Shown piece by piece: positions 7,721 through 16,240 of a stretch of 28,785 nt of DNA (position 1 is its first letter; each line of letters opens with the position of its first letter). A program made the translations under genes and the position numbers. Below the pieces are notes generated by a model. The model did no database searches, had not been told where the DNA came from, and was given only the letters and a program-made list of their open reading frames with translations. The DNA comes from an uncultured Chitinophagaceae bacterium (GTDB lineage Bacteria; Bacteroidota; Bacteroidia; Chitinophagales; Chitinophagaceae). Where the stretch lies: positions 1 to 28,785 of the forward strand of contig CALESY010000125.1 in NCBI GenBank assembly GCA_937919945.1, in the 5' to 3' direction.

Positions 7721-8883
7721 TATGCAGCTTTTTTGGATTGTTTCCAGATATTAACATATACGAATAATAACGACAACAGTATTGGCGACAATTCTAGTAT
7801 TGCCAATTCCTGTACTTTAAGTATATGTAAGCAAATCGATACGAATATTAGTAAGGTGCCTATAATTGCATACCTGCTTTTATTACGTTTGCCTGTAAAT
7901 GCTATTATCAGGTTGGTTGGCAATGCCCAAAGTATGTTATAGTTATTTTGACAACCCTGATGGTCTGTTGCAAACCACATGACCAACATAAGGCAACCAA
8001 GCAAACCCGTAATAAAGAGTATTGTAAACTGCATAATCCTACCCAACGGCTTTGCAGCAGGCAGTACTAACCCTACCATAGTAAGTAATGCCAGGCATAT
8101 TGTTAACGCTAAAACCCAATTAAAACCAGCAGGTTTATAAGGCGACCCGTAAAGAACTTTTACAGTATTTCCAACTATTGGCTTACCTTTCAATGTGGCA
8201 CCTGCTAAGCCATCCCTTAAATAATCGGGTAGAAACATAATATCCAAGTTCGTCATGGGCTTATCTATACGGCTGCCAAGCAGCAGGTTCACACCCACTC
8301 GTTCGCCATGGGTACGGTAAAAATAACGGTTGATAATTTGCCTGAATGTTATATTACCTTCTTTTGGTAGTACATCTGCATATTTAAACTTGACACCCAA
8401 CGCGTAACGAAACACATCGCGTATGCGTGTAGCACAGTTATCAAAAAAGAAATCGTATTTATAGTATTTGTTTTCATCGCGCGCATTGTTTTTCAGGTAG
8501 TTACTAATAGATTGTTTTGCACCACCGCTTATCTGCAATACCTGCTCTTCAATACTACGATGATATTCAGCATACTCTTGGAGAAAAACTGAATATGGGT
8601 AGCAGGTAACGTAATACAATAGCTTACCGCGCATAAACTGCAATTCAAAATCCTCGGTATATCCGTCGAAAGTACCATAGTTATATACCATATCGGTACC
8701 TGCGGCGCTATCTAATACACGTATAGCAGTATGACCAAATGTTTCATATATCTCATCACCGCTGCCACATGTCAGCAGGCTTACCTGCAATCGGCTATTA
8801 TCTGCTAATGCAGTGTCTTGGGCAAGAGATGATACTGAGAAAAAGACAACTATTGCTAATAGGCTAACAAAACGTAATAACAT
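7720..8883 (-). CDS. Lnb-type (DUF4105) membrane protein with Cys/His periplasmic domain
   Basis: This 387-residue protein has a cleavable-looking signal peptide (1-21). Residues about 30-230 form a periplasmic DUF4105 domain, with ETFGHTAIRV carrying His51 and FFFDNCATRIRDV carrying Cys150, the expected catalytic Cys/His pair. About five C-terminal hydrophobic helices follow (roughly 255-380). In Bacteroides, proteins with this Lnb N-terminal periplasmic domain have been linked to N-acylation of lipoproteins, replacing the Lnt/Lit routes. That role is plausible here but rests on family membership. It lies between the GldM-C-like protein and an alpha/beta hydrolase, overlapping the latter by one base. 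Some organisms carry several DUF4105 proteins, so this copy need not be the lipoprotein enzyme. Confidence 0.82.
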   Translation of the reverse strand: MLLRFVSLLAIVVFFSVSSLAQDTALADNSRLQVSLLTCGSGDEIYETFGHTAIRVLDSAAGTDMVYNYGTFDGYTEDFELQFMRGKLLYYVTCYPYSVFLQEYAEYHRSIEEQVLQISGGAKQSISNYLKNNARDENKYYKYDFFFDNCATRIRDVFRYALGVKFKYADVLPKEGNITFRQIINRYFYRTHGERVGVNLLLGSRIDKPMTNLDIMFLPDYLRDGLAGATLKGKPIVGNTVKVLYGSPYKPAGFNWVLALTICLALLTMVGLVLPAAKPLGRIMQFTILFITGLLGCLMLVMWFATDHQGCQNNYNILWALPTNLIIAFTGKRNKSRYAIIGTLLIFVSICLHILKVQELAILELSPILLSLLFVYVNIWKQSKKAA

Positions 8884-8952
8884 GATTGTAAAACTAATTA
8901 AACTGCAAAAAGGCAGTCTGTAAAGAAATATTATGATGGTAGCTATTACTCG

Positions 8953-9453
8953 TTACTTCGTCAATACAAACTTCATAGTTTTACCATGAGCAGCATAGCC
9001 TTCAGGAGCCTTCACCAAAATCTGTTCGAAATAAACAGTATCACCAGGCTTTGAGCGTTCTGTTATATTATTCTTTAAAAAAGTAGTCAGCGTATCTCCA
9101 TCACACATTTCTGCCATATAATCTGTAATGATGAGTGGGTTACCTACAGAGTCTTCGTACAAATTGCGCTCACCGTAGTTCAGCATAAAAGAAGTAACCT
9201 TAAATATTTTACCTGCAGAGTCTTTTGAACTAAGCCCTTGCGCAAGCAGTTCGTTAAACAGCCTGTACGAAATCAAGCCGCCGTCCTTGTCGCTTTTACC
9301 CAGATATACAGGTATTGGTTTAGGCTTTGGTTTTGTTTTAGACTTGGCTTTGTCATCATCCCCTTTCGCATTTTTGTTTTGCGATTGGGCAATCAGTGAG
9401 AAAGCTATTGCCATACAAACAACTGTAAGAAACAATTTTGATTTCAGCTTCAT
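8953..9453 (-). CDS. Small secreted protein resembling a stand-alone GldM C-terminal domain
   Basis: This 166-residue protein has a signal peptide (about 1-23), then a charged linker rich in Lys, Pro and Asp (about 24-46), then a beta-rich domain (48-166). The domain follows the pattern of GldM C-terminal repeats: a Gly-Gly-x-Ile-Ser motif (DGGLIS), an FKVTSFMLNY strand, a G-D-T turn before an YFEQILVKAPEG strand, and a KTMKFVLTK ending. GldM is the periplasmic shaft of the gliding/type IX secretion motor. This protein lacks its membrane helix and the preceding periplasmic domains. The resemblance is by eye and needs profile confirmation. It starts 12 bases after valS and is probably co-transcribed with it. 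A conserved protein of unknown function is the safe label. Confidence 0.7.
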   Translation of the reverse strand: MKLKSKLFLTVVCMAIAFSLIAQSQNKNAKGDDDKAKSKTKPKPKPIPVYLGKSDKDGGLISYRLFNELLAQGLSSKDSAGKIFKVTSFMLNYGERNLYEDSVGNPLIITDYMAEMCDGDTLTTFLKNNITERSKPGDTVYFEQILVKAPEGYAAHGKTMKFVLTK

Positions 9454-9465
9454 AGTTATTTAAAG

Positions 9466-12099
9466 TTACAACAAACTAAGGCTTTCTTCAATAGCTTTTA
9501 TTTTGGCTTCCGCATCGCTTTGTTTTTTCTTTTCTGCATCTACTACTTCCGGCTTGGCATTTTGTACAAAACGTTCGTTACCTAGCTTCTTCTCTACACT
9601 CAGTAAAAAGCCTTTCAGATAATCAAGTTCTTTCTGTAATTGGTCGCGCTGTGCATCAGTGTTAATATTGGCTGTTGTAGTTTCTATATACAGTTTATCA
9701 GTTTGCACAACAATAGATATACTGCCTTGTTTTGCTTCATTCGTATAGCCTACTTCTGCAGCATTTACCTGTTTGGCAAGTATGTCTTTCACCTTATTAT
9801 ACAATGCATCGTCTTGTGTATCTATCCACAGTTTGATAGTATCTTTTGGTTTCAGTTGATTTTTATTTCGGGTATCGCGTATGGCTGTTATTAACTCCTG
9901 CAACATTGAACCCTGCTTTAATACAACTGTATTAGCAGATGAAAATACAGACAATGGCCTAATAATTAAATCATCGCCTGCACTTCGGCTACGTAGCTGA
10001 TGATATATTTCTTCCGTAACAAACGGCATATACGGGTGCAGCAGTTGCAACAATTGCTCATAAATAGCTATTGTCTTATCATAAACTCTTTGCGATATTG
10101 GCTGCTCAAATCCTGGCTTCACCCATTCCAGATACCACGAGCAGAAATCGTTCCATACCAGCGAGTAGATTGTTTTCAATCCCTCGCTCAAGCGGAAGTC
10201 TTTCATCAGCTCTCCTACTTCGCCAGCTACTTGTGCAAGGCGGTTTTCCATCCAGTCAATCGCAAAGCTTACTTCTGCATCGCTCACGTCGTTTGCAACT
10301 CTACCTTCCCAAGTTTTTATCAACTTCAGTGCATTCCACATTTTATTGCAGAAGTTCCGCCCCTGCTCTAGTTGGCCTTCGTCAAACAACAGATCGTTGC
10401 CGGCTGGCGATGAAATCATTACACTAAAGCGTACTGCATCTGCTCCGTTATCTTCTATCAGTTGCAACAAGTCTGGAGAGTTGCCGAGCGATTTGCTCAT
10501 CTTCCTACCCTGCTTATCGCGCACTATGCCTGTGAAGTAAACTTTATCAAAAGGTTTGTCTCCCAAAAACTCATACCCTGCCATTATCATCCTCGCAACC
10601 CAGAAGAAAATGATTTCAGGTGCTGTTACCAATGTACTGGTTGGATAATAATATTTCAGTTCTTCGTTGTTGGGATTTTTATTCCAGTCAAATACTTCCA
10701 TCGGCCATAACCAACTGCTGAACCATGTATCCAATACGTCTTCTTCCTGCCTCAAAGTTGGGTTGCTGGCAGCAAGTGCAGGATTCTTTTCTTTGTATTG
10801 TTCGTACGCACCAGCTTCTGTTTCGGCGACATAGATGTTACCATCAATATCGTACCATGCAGGTATACGCTGCCCCCACCATAGCTGGCGGCTAATACAC
10901 CAATCTTTGATGTTTTCCATCCAGTGGCGGTACAGGTTCTTAAACTTGGCCGGATGAAATTCGATATTATCATTCAACACATTTTCAAGCGCAGGTTTTG
11001 CAAGTTCCTGCATATTGCACCACCACTGCATACTAAGGCGTGGCTCTATTACCACATCTGTACGCTCACTATGCCCTACCTGATTGCTGTAGTCTTCATC
11101 CTTTACAAAATTGCCCGCTGCCTTCAGGTCTTCTACTATTTTCTTACGCACTGCAAAACGGTCTTCGCCAACATACAGTTGAGCAGCCTCGCTCATTGTA
11201 CCATCATCATTCAGCGTATCTACAACAGGCAGCTTATGTTTCAGTCCTAAATTGTAGTCATTTATATCGTGTGCAGGCGTTACTTTCAATGCACCTGTAC
11301 CAAATTCCATGTCAATATAGTCATCGAATATGATTGGTATGCGACGATTGATGAGTGGTACAAAAGCATACTTTCCTTTCAAGTGTGTGTAGCGGGGGTC
11401 GTCGGGGTGTACACATATAGCCGTATCACCCAAAATAGTTTCAGGGCGTACAGTTGCTATCGTTATATATTCTTCATTCTCTGTATCCAACTTGTAACGT
11501 ACATGATAGAGCTTTGAATTTGTCTGTTTAAAAATTACTTCTTCATCACTCAGGGCAGTTTTTGCTTTCGGGTCCCAGTTTATCATCTTCACACCACGGT
11601 AGATGTAACCTTTGTTGTACAACTCTACAAACACGCGCATTACGGCAGCATAGTAGTTATCGTCCATTGTAAACGCTGTACGATTCCAGTCCAGCGAGCA
11701 GCCCAACTTCTTCAACTGTGTCAATATGATGCCACCATATTTCTCTTTCCACTCCCAAGCATATTTCAAAAACTCATCACGACTCAGTTTGTTTTTGTCA
11801 ATACCCTGCTCACGAAGCATGGATACTACTTTTGCCTCTGTTGCTATACTGGCGTGGTCTGTACCTGGCACCCATGTAGTATTGTAGCCCTGCATTTTCG
11901 CGCGGCGTATCAGCACATCCTGTACAGTATTATTCAGCGCATGGCCCATGTGCAATACTCCTGTTACATTGGGTGGTGGCATCACTATGGTATATGCCTC
12001 GCGGTCATCGGGTTTTGAATGAAAATAACCTGCATTGTTCCAATGTTCGTACCAATGTTTTTCCGCTTCCTGATGCTGAAAATTCTTGCTGAGTTCCAT
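9466..12099 (-). CDS. valS: Valyl-tRNA synthetase
   Basis: The 877-residue class Ia synthetase attaches valine to tRNA(Val). It has the HIGH-type motif HMGH (50-53) inside PPPNVTGVLHMGH, the editing-domain GTGALKVTPAHD block (about 267-278), the CISRQLWWGQRIP segment (401-413) and KMSKS (533-537). A helical anticodon-binding domain and a C-terminal valyl-specific coiled coil (about 815-877) follow. An open frame continues 50 codons upstream, but the ATG at 12099 is preferred: MELSKNFQ begins the family's usual N-terminus, the upstream residues look random, and a -7 box at 12128-12135 lies inside the extension. The gene follows rnpB and its terminator and leads into the GldM-C-like gene. Confidence 0.97.
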   Translation of the reverse strand: MELSKNFQHQEAEKHWYEHWNNAGYFHSKPDDREAYTIVMPPPNVTGVLHMGHALNNTVQDVLIRRAKMQGYNTTWVPGTDHASIATEAKVVSMLREQGIDKNKLSRDEFLKYAWEWKEKYGGIILTQLKKLGCSLDWNRTAFTMDDNYYAAVMRVFVELYNKGYIYRGVKMINWDPKAKTALSDEEVIFKQTNSKLYHVRYKLDTENEEYITIATVRPETILGDTAICVHPDDPRYTHLKGKYAFVPLINRRIPIIFDDYIDMEFGTGALKVTPAHDINDYNLGLKHKLPVVDTLNDDGTMSEAAQLYVGEDRFAVRKKIVEDLKAAGNFVKDEDYSNQVGHSERTDVVIEPRLSMQWWCNMQELAKPALENVLNDNIEFHPAKFKNLYRHWMENIKDWCISRQLWWGQRIPAWYDIDGNIYVAETEAGAYEQYKEKNPALAASNPTLRQEEDVLDTWFSSWLWPMEVFDWNKNPNNEELKYYYPTSTLVTAPEIIFFWVARMIMAGYEFLGDKPFDKVYFTGIVRDKQGRKMSKSLGNSPDLLQLIEDNGADAVRFSVMISSPAGNDLLFDEGQLEQGRNFCNKMWNALKLIKTWEGRVANDVSDAEVSFAIDWMENRLAQVAGEVGELMKDFRLSEGLKTIYSLVWNDFCSWYLEWVKPGFEQPISQRVYDKTIAIYEQLLQLLHPYMPFVTEEIYHQLRSRSAGDDLIIRPLSVFSSANTVVLKQGSMLQELITAIRDTRNKNQLKPKDTIKLWIDTQDDALYNKVKDILAKQVNAAEVGYTNEAKQGSISIVVQTDKLYIETTTANINTDAQRDQLQKELDYLKGFLLSVEKKLGNERFVQNAKPEVVDAEKKKQSDAEAKIKAIEESLSLL

Positions 12100-12127
12100 G
12101 TACTGCTTCTGATAAAAAATAAGATTG

Positions 12128-12135
12128 CAAAGATA
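12128..12135 (-). promoter_or_regulatory. Putative valS promoter -7 box
   Basis: The minus strand reads TATCTTTG, an exact TAnnTTTG, giving a leader of about 20 bases before the valS ATG. No clear -33 TTTG is visible at the expected spacing. The site supports the 12099 start. Confidence 0.55.
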
Positions 12136-12190
12136 ATATCTTATCCCGCTCCGTATGCAGGAATGGTGGACATTGCTACGGATAATTATA

Positions 12191-12233
12191 TAAAAAAACA
12201 GCGCGCCGGACTTTAGAAAAACCCGCCACGCTG
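12191..12233 (-). terminator. Rho-independent terminator after rnpB
   Basis: On the minus strand a GC-rich stem (CAGCGTGGCGGG pairing with CCGGCGCGCTG, one mismatch and one GU pair) spans 12233-12199. It is followed by seven T residues (12198-12192) and lies just past the RNase P RNA 3' end. Confidence 0.8.
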
Positions 12234-12247
12234 CATTTAACCAAAAC

Positions 12248-12614
12248 AACTACAAACCTGTAAGCCGGATTCTGTAATCCCGTATGGTCCCGGGACGGCT
12301 ATCATTTATCTGCGATGCTGCTCACACATCACCTGTAGCTGCCAACCCGCGTACAATCGGACGAGCAGCCCTCAAACGTACGCCTATTTGGCATTTCAGT
12401 GCGCAAGGTTTACCCCATCATATTGTTACCAATACAATACGTAGGCTCTTACCCTACGTTTTCACCCTTACCTTTATTGCTAAAGGCGGTCATTTTCTGT
12501 GGCACTGTCTGTAGCCTGCTTTCGCAAGCTCCCACCCGTTAGGTGGTGCGCTGCTCTTCACTGTCCGGACTTTCCTCCCATGCATACGCAAAGGCGATAA
12601 CCCGGCTTGTAGTT
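12248..12614 (-). ncRNA. rnpB: RNase P RNA, bacterial type A
   Basis: This is the catalytic RNA of ribonuclease P, which trims 5' leaders from pre-tRNA. On the minus strand the 5' part contains the hallmark GGAGGAAAGTCCGGAC conserved region, and the 3' end has the matching GAATCCGGCTTACAG closing sequence. Outer P1 arms AACTACAA (12614-12607) and TTGTAGTT (12255-12248) pair perfectly and set the ends. Other visible conserved pieces include an ACAGAAAATGACCGCC-type segment and GGTAAGGGTGAAA. The length of about 367 is normal for type A. A TTATTTTG -7 box sits just upstream and a terminator just downstream, so it is an independent unit between the GH5 gene and valS. Exact mature ends are uncertain by several bases. 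Confidence 0.95.
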
Positions 12615-12619
12615 ATATA

Positions 12620-12627
12620 CAAAATAA
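12620..12627 (-). promoter_or_regulatory. Putative rnpB promoter -7 box
   Basis: The minus strand reads TTATTTTG, one mismatch from TAnnTTTG, ending about six bases before the P1 stem start, where transcription should begin. Position supports it; no clear -33 box is seen. Confidence 0.5.
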
Positions 12628-12689
12628 CGAAAAAAACATGTGTTTCTTGTAGGCACAGCATTTTTTAACTTTTACCTATAAGCAACACC

Positions 12690-13748
12690 TTATTTTGTAT
12701 TCTTTTTAAATGCATCAATAAACAATAAGTGTCGCTTCGTGGGTTCATTTGTACGATTCTCATCACTTTTAATGTTGCCATGTTCTACGCTCCAACCATG
12801 GTATTCTCTAAAGGCATGATATGCCCAACTCCATCCAAACTCTTCAAAAACATCTATACAATCTTTCAGGTAAGTATAAGCATCATCTCCCGGTGCCCAG
12901 CGTATAGCACTGAATTCCCCCACATATATCTGCGCTTTATTAGCTATTTGCCAATCTCTGATTTTTTCTAATTCCTTTTTCAGTGCTTTTGTATTCCACC
13001 ATTTGATGCCTACAAAACCGGGATAGTGGAAATCTCTTCTTTGGCTATAAATATTCTGATGCGTAAAACTATGCGGTACGTACATATGAAAACTGTAAAC
13101 TAACCCAGGCACATCTATGGTTTGAAACTTGGCTAATGTACCAATATCACCACCACGTGCTTCAACAATAATGGGATGTTTACTATCTATCGCACGTATT
13201 TCATGACATACCATAGATGCCAGTGTTGGCCAGTTAGCCGCACCACCGGTTACTTTTATGTCCTGTGGCTCATTGGCTATATCATAGCCCCATACCGTGC
13301 TGTTATCTTTATAATGATTGGCAATCTGCTTCCAGACATCAATAAACTCATCCTGCCAACTTTTATCACTAAACATCCGATGATTAAAACCATCAATCCT
13401 GCCACCGGGAAGGGTATGCAGGTCAATCAATACATTTATACCCAACTCTTTGCAGATGGGCAACATTTTATCAACGTGTGCTATTGCACCATTCAGCCAT
13501 TGCCGGTATGCAGCTTTATCTGCATTATCAGCTTCTGCCCCTGAACCACCCCATGTAAGCTGCCAGCGAATATGATTGGCACCCCACGCCGCTAAATCGC
13601 GTAAATCTTTTTCCCCCATGAAGGTTGGAACCATCATGCCGCGTAAGCGTGGCGATTGCTCTGTATAAAACTCTATTTTATCTGCTTGCTGACTAAAAGA
13701 TGTTACTGATATTAATAAGATACTGACGACTACAATAAAGTACTTCAT
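12690..13748 (-). CDS. Secreted glycoside hydrolase family 5 enzyme
   Basis: This 352-residue protein has a signal peptide (1-20) and a GH5 (cellulase-fold) TIM barrel. The acid/base Glu160 is in the NEP motif (DIANEP) and the nucleophile Glu278 is in YVGEFS. Supporting residues include Arg61, His111 in IDLHT, His221 and Tyr223 in SFHMYVP, and Trp308. GH5 enzymes hydrolyse beta-1,4-glucans, mannans and related polysaccharides; the subfamily cannot be settled by eye. No type IX sorting domain or lipobox is present, so it is probably periplasmic. A TTG nine bases upstream is open, but the ATG at 13748 gives a clean signal peptide. It follows the methyltransferase gene by 26 bases. Confidence 0.88.
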   Translation of the reverse strand: MKYFIVVVSILLISVTSFSQQADKIEFYTEQSPRLRGMMVPTFMGEKDLRDLAAWGANHIRWQLTWGGSGAEADNADKAAYRQWLNGAIAHVDKMLPICKELGINVLIDLHTLPGGRIDGFNHRMFSDKSWQDEFIDVWKQIANHYKDNSTVWGYDIANEPQDIKVTGGAANWPTLASMVCHEIRAIDSKHPIIVEARGGDIGTLAKFQTIDVPGLVYSFHMYVPHSFTHQNIYSQRRDFHYPGFVGIKWWNTKALKKELEKIRDWQIANKAQIYVGEFSAIRWAPGDDAYTYLKDCIDVFEEFGWSWAYHAFREYHGWSVEHGNIKSDENRTNEPTKRHLLFIDAFKKNTK

Positions 13749-13774
13749 AGCAGTCAAAGATAACCCGTTACAGT

Positions 13775-14311
13775 TTACTCAAACAAACTTGTTTGTAAAT
13801 CTTTACCGCTATGCCTTGCCTCATGTTCTAATAACCATTTCTTCTTAGGCAATCCTCCTCCGTAGCCAACAAGGCTACCATTATCGCCTATCACCCTGTG
13901 GCATGGTATAATGATAGCAATACCATTCTGCCCATTGGCAGTTGCTACTGCACGTATTGCCTTTACATCTCCCAGATATATTGACTGCTTTTTATATGAG
14001 CGTGTTTCGCCATAGGGTATATCCAATAAGCCTTTCCATACTTTCTGCTGAAAGTCAGTACCAATTAATTGCAAAGACACATTAAATACTTTACGCACAC
14101 CGGTAAAATATTCGTACACTTCTTTTTCAAGTTGATTAAGTAGGGTGTGTTCACCTTCTTCATAATCCATACCGAGTGCTGCTTGTATGCGTTGCTGTAT
14201 TTTAGAGAGGCTTCTTCGATATTCAAAATCGAACAGACATACACCATCATCAGTAGCAGCACCCATCATCTTGCCGAGCGGGGTATCGAGATATTTATAA
14301 ATGATTGCCAT
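13775..14311 (-). CDS. ogt: Methylated-DNA--protein-cysteine methyltransferase
   Basis: This 178-residue suicide repair protein moves alkyl groups from O6-alkylguanine in DNA to its own cysteine. The acceptor Cys137 lies in PCHRV (136-140), preceded by the helix-turn-helix region with AIRAVATANGQN and followed by the GYGGGLPKKKWLLEHE C-terminal signature. The N-terminal ribonuclease-H-like domain (1-80) is intact. It has no Ada sensor domain, so it is of the constitutive Ogt type. It overlaps the upstream hydrolase gene by 17 bases and precedes the GH5 gene, probably on one transcript. Confidence 0.93.
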   Translation of the reverse strand: MAIIYKYLDTPLGKMMGAATDDGVCLFDFEYRRSLSKIQQRIQAALGMDYEEGEHTLLNQLEKEVYEYFTGVRKVFNVSLQLIGTDFQQKVWKGLLDIPYGETRSYKKQSIYLGDVKAIRAVATANGQNGIAIIIPCHRVIGDNGSLVGYGGGLPKKKWLLEHEARHSGKDLQTSLFE

Positions 14312-14951
14312 TACTCAATTCTTTATTAATGATGGTATTTATTTCTCCAGCCCTATTATATATCATAATGTGCGAGCCGCCTTTTATCCAATAATCTGCA
14401 TGGATGTATTGTGGTGTTATGATTTTATCCGCATCGCCGTGTATATGTACTATCTGCTCTGGGTAGGTTGTATTTCGCCATAACTGTATTGCTTTCATAG
14501 CCCAACGAACTAAATGTCCGTCAGAAGATGTAAACACTCCTTTCAGCATTTCTTTTTCTGTATCTGTTGCAGCTCCAAATAGTTTTAATACAAATCGGTT
14601 AGGCCATGTATAGAAAGAAGCAGGCACAATTTGTTTCATAACAACAAACTTCATAAATCTTCCGAAATGCGGTATTTCAGAACCTGTCTTTGCGCTTGAT
14701 ACTATTATTACTTTCTTCACCGCCCTCATCTTAGCTATTTCTACCGCCAACATGCCACCAAATGAAACACCCAGCAATATGGGGTTGTCATCTTTTATCA
14801 GTGCAGACATTTTTTGTGCGTAGCATGGTATTTCATCGTGTTCATCATATTCAGGCCACGGCAGGTGTATCAATTCCGCATTGTCAATTTTAATATTGGC
14901 AAATATCCTTTCGTCTGCTCCTAATCCGCTGAGGCAATATATTTTTTGCAT
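14295..14951 (-). CDS. Alpha/beta hydrolase (small, lid-poor)
   Basis: This 218-residue alpha/beta hydrolase has its nucleophile Ser63 in GVSFGG, an acid candidate at Asp173 or Asp175 in HGDADKII, and His194 in GGSHIMI. The opening CLSGLGADERIF is typical of a Bacteroidota hydrolase subgroup in which the oxyanion strand reads SGLGAD. No signal peptide is present. The N-terminal strand, elbow and C-terminal Asp/His are complete, so it should be active; the substrate is unknown. It is first in a likely three-gene unit with ogt and the GH5 gene. Confidence 0.85.
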   Translation of the reverse strand: MQKIYCLSGLGADERIFANIKIDNAELIHLPWPEYDEHDEIPCYAQKMSALIKDDNPILLGVSFGGMLAVEIAKMRAVKKVIIVSSAKTGSEIPHFGRFMKFVVMKQIVPASFYTWPNRFVLKLFGAATDTEKEMLKGVFTSSDGHLVRWAMKAIQLWRNTTYPEQIVHIHGDADKIITPQYIHADYWIKGGSHIMIYNRAGEINTIINKELSNGNHL

Positions 14952-14967
14952 AACCTTGAATACTTTC

Positions 14968-14975
14968 TAAAGTTA
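14968..14975 (-). promoter_or_regulatory. Possible -7 box for the hydrolase-ogt-GH5 unit
   Basis: The minus strand reads TAACTTTA, one mismatch from TAnnTTTG, 16 bases before the ATG at 14951. The predicted leader is very short. No -33 box is obvious. Confidence 0.35.
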
Positions 14976-14988
14976 AACATACCGCAAT

Positions 14989-15017
14989 GAAAAATGCCCT
15001 GCAAAAAGCAAGGCATT
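14989..15017 (-). terminator. Terminator after plsX
   Basis: On the minus strand, ten-base arms AATGCCTTGC and GCAGGGCATT (one GU pair) enclose a T5 loop and are followed by a short T run, 22 bases past the plsX stop. Confidence 0.7.
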
Positions 15018-15038
15018 GAATAATATTTCTCTGTTTGA

Positions 15039-15998
15039 TTATGATACAGCAGGCGTAGCAAAATGTGCTTTGAAAGCCCCTACAAGGTCTGATGCAATTA
15101 TCTTACGCGTTACGTCTATCATATTTTTGAAAGCTAATGCATGAGATATACCATGACCAATTACAACAGGGCTATTAACACCGAGTATAGGTGTACCACC
15201 GTATATTTCAAAGTTGTAGTTATCCAATAAAGAATCTTCTACTTTTCTTTCTTCTTTAAATATAGTATAAATGCTTTCTGCTGTTTTCAACACCACGTTA
15301 CCTACAAAGCCTTCGCAAACTATTACGTCTGCTTTGTTCATAAACACATCTCTACCTTCTATATTACCATGAAAGCTGATTCCGTTATGTTCTTTCAGCA
15401 ATGGGTATGTGGCCTGTGCCAGTATATTACCTTTACCCTCTTCTTCGCCGAGATTCAGCAATCCTACTTTAGGGTTATTAACATTAAAGACCTTACTTAC
15501 ATACAGGGAACCCATTTCTGCAAATTGTACAAGATTTTCCGGTTTACAATCTGCATTAATACCAACATCTAACAATAAGTTAAACTTACCATCAGACCTT
15601 GGAATAGGCGATGCTATAGTAGGTCTCAATATACCCTCAATAGTTTTTACACTATACATAGCACCAACCATCATAGCACCCGTATTGCCTGCACTGCAAA
15701 AGCCATCTGCTTTTTGCATTTGCAACAAACCGAAACCTATCGCTATGCTGGAATTAGGTTTTTCTTTCAGTGCCTTGGTAGGATGCTCATGCATACCTAT
15801 CACCTCTGTAGATGGGATGAGTGTATAACGCCCCTGATACGGTTCTAATAATGAAAGATATGGCGATACAGCTTGTGCATCACCTATCAGCAAGAGATGA
15901 ACAGACGGGTCTGTTTCTTGCTGAAAGTAAAGTTGAACACCTTTTATGGCTTCTTCAGGGGCATAGTCCCCCCCCATGATGTCAAACCCTATCTTCAT
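15039..15998 (-). CDS. plsX: Phosphate acyltransferase PlsX
   Basis: The 319-residue enzyme makes acyl-phosphate from acyl-ACP, the first step of the PlsX/PlsY route to lysophosphatidic acid at the inner membrane. The family start IGFDIMGGDYAPEEA is intact. The SAGNTGAMMVGA, DVGIN, CEGFVGNVVLKTAES and GGTPILGVNSPVVIGHG blocks follow in the usual order. Length is normal. It is the last gene of the yceD-rpmF-plsX cluster, starting 17 bases after rpmF. Here the cluster ends in a terminator rather than continuing to fabH, the common order in many bacteria. Confidence 0.96.
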   Translation of the reverse strand: MKIGFDIMGGDYAPEEAIKGVQLYFQQETDPSVHLLLIGDAQAVSPYLSLLEPYQGRYTLIPSTEVIGMHEHPTKALKEKPNSSIAIGFGLLQMQKADGFCSAGNTGAMMVGAMYSVKTIEGILRPTIASPIPRSDGKFNLLLDVGINADCKPENLVQFAEMGSLYVSKVFNVNNPKVGLLNLGEEEGKGNILAQATYPLLKEHNGISFHGNIEGRDVFMNKADVIVCEGFVGNVVLKTAESIYTIFKEERKVEDSLLDNYNFEIYGGTPILGVNSPVVIGHGISHALAFKNMIDVTRKIIASDLVGAFKAHFATPAVS

Positions 15999-16015
15999 TC
16001 AGTGCCTGAAGTTAG

Positions 16016-16228
16016 TTATTGATTTTGTTCGCCTTCAGCAGTTGCAGGAGATTTGTCTATCACTACATTACCGCGATAGTACAATTTACCTTCAACCCAA
16101 TGCGCACGGTGGCGCAAATGTGTTTCGCCTGTTGCTGCATCTACACTCCATGTTTCTGCAGTAGCCTTGTAGTGCGTCCTGCGCTTAGCACCGCGTTGCT
16201 GAGAGTGGCGTCGTTTAGGATTTGGCAT
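16016..16228 (-). CDS. rpmF: 50S ribosomal protein L32
   Basis: This 70-residue protein starts with the L32 signature MPNPKRRHSQQRGAKRR, followed by THYKATAETW and an HRAHW segment. It contains no cysteine, so it is the zinc-free form of L32. The C-terminal tail after YYRGNVVI is short and acidic. It sits between yceD and plsX, as in most bacteria. Confidence 0.96.
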   Translation of the reverse strand: MPNPKRRHSQQRGAKRRTHYKATAETWSVDAATGETHLRHRAHWVEGKLYYRGNVVIDKSPATAEGEQNQ

Positions 16229-16240
16229 TGTATCTAAATT

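Noticed and set aside
12100..12249. 50-codon upstream extension of valS
   Set aside because: Residues are unlike ValS N-termini, the extension overlaps the rnpB terminator and 3' end, and an exact -7 box lies within it.
12284..12514. Plus-strand 76-codon frame
   Set aside because: It lies antisense inside the RNase P RNA gene and has no protein-like features.
13749..13757. TTG start nine bases upstream for the GH5 gene
   Set aside because: The downstream ATG gives a cleaner signal peptide; the extension adds only three residues.
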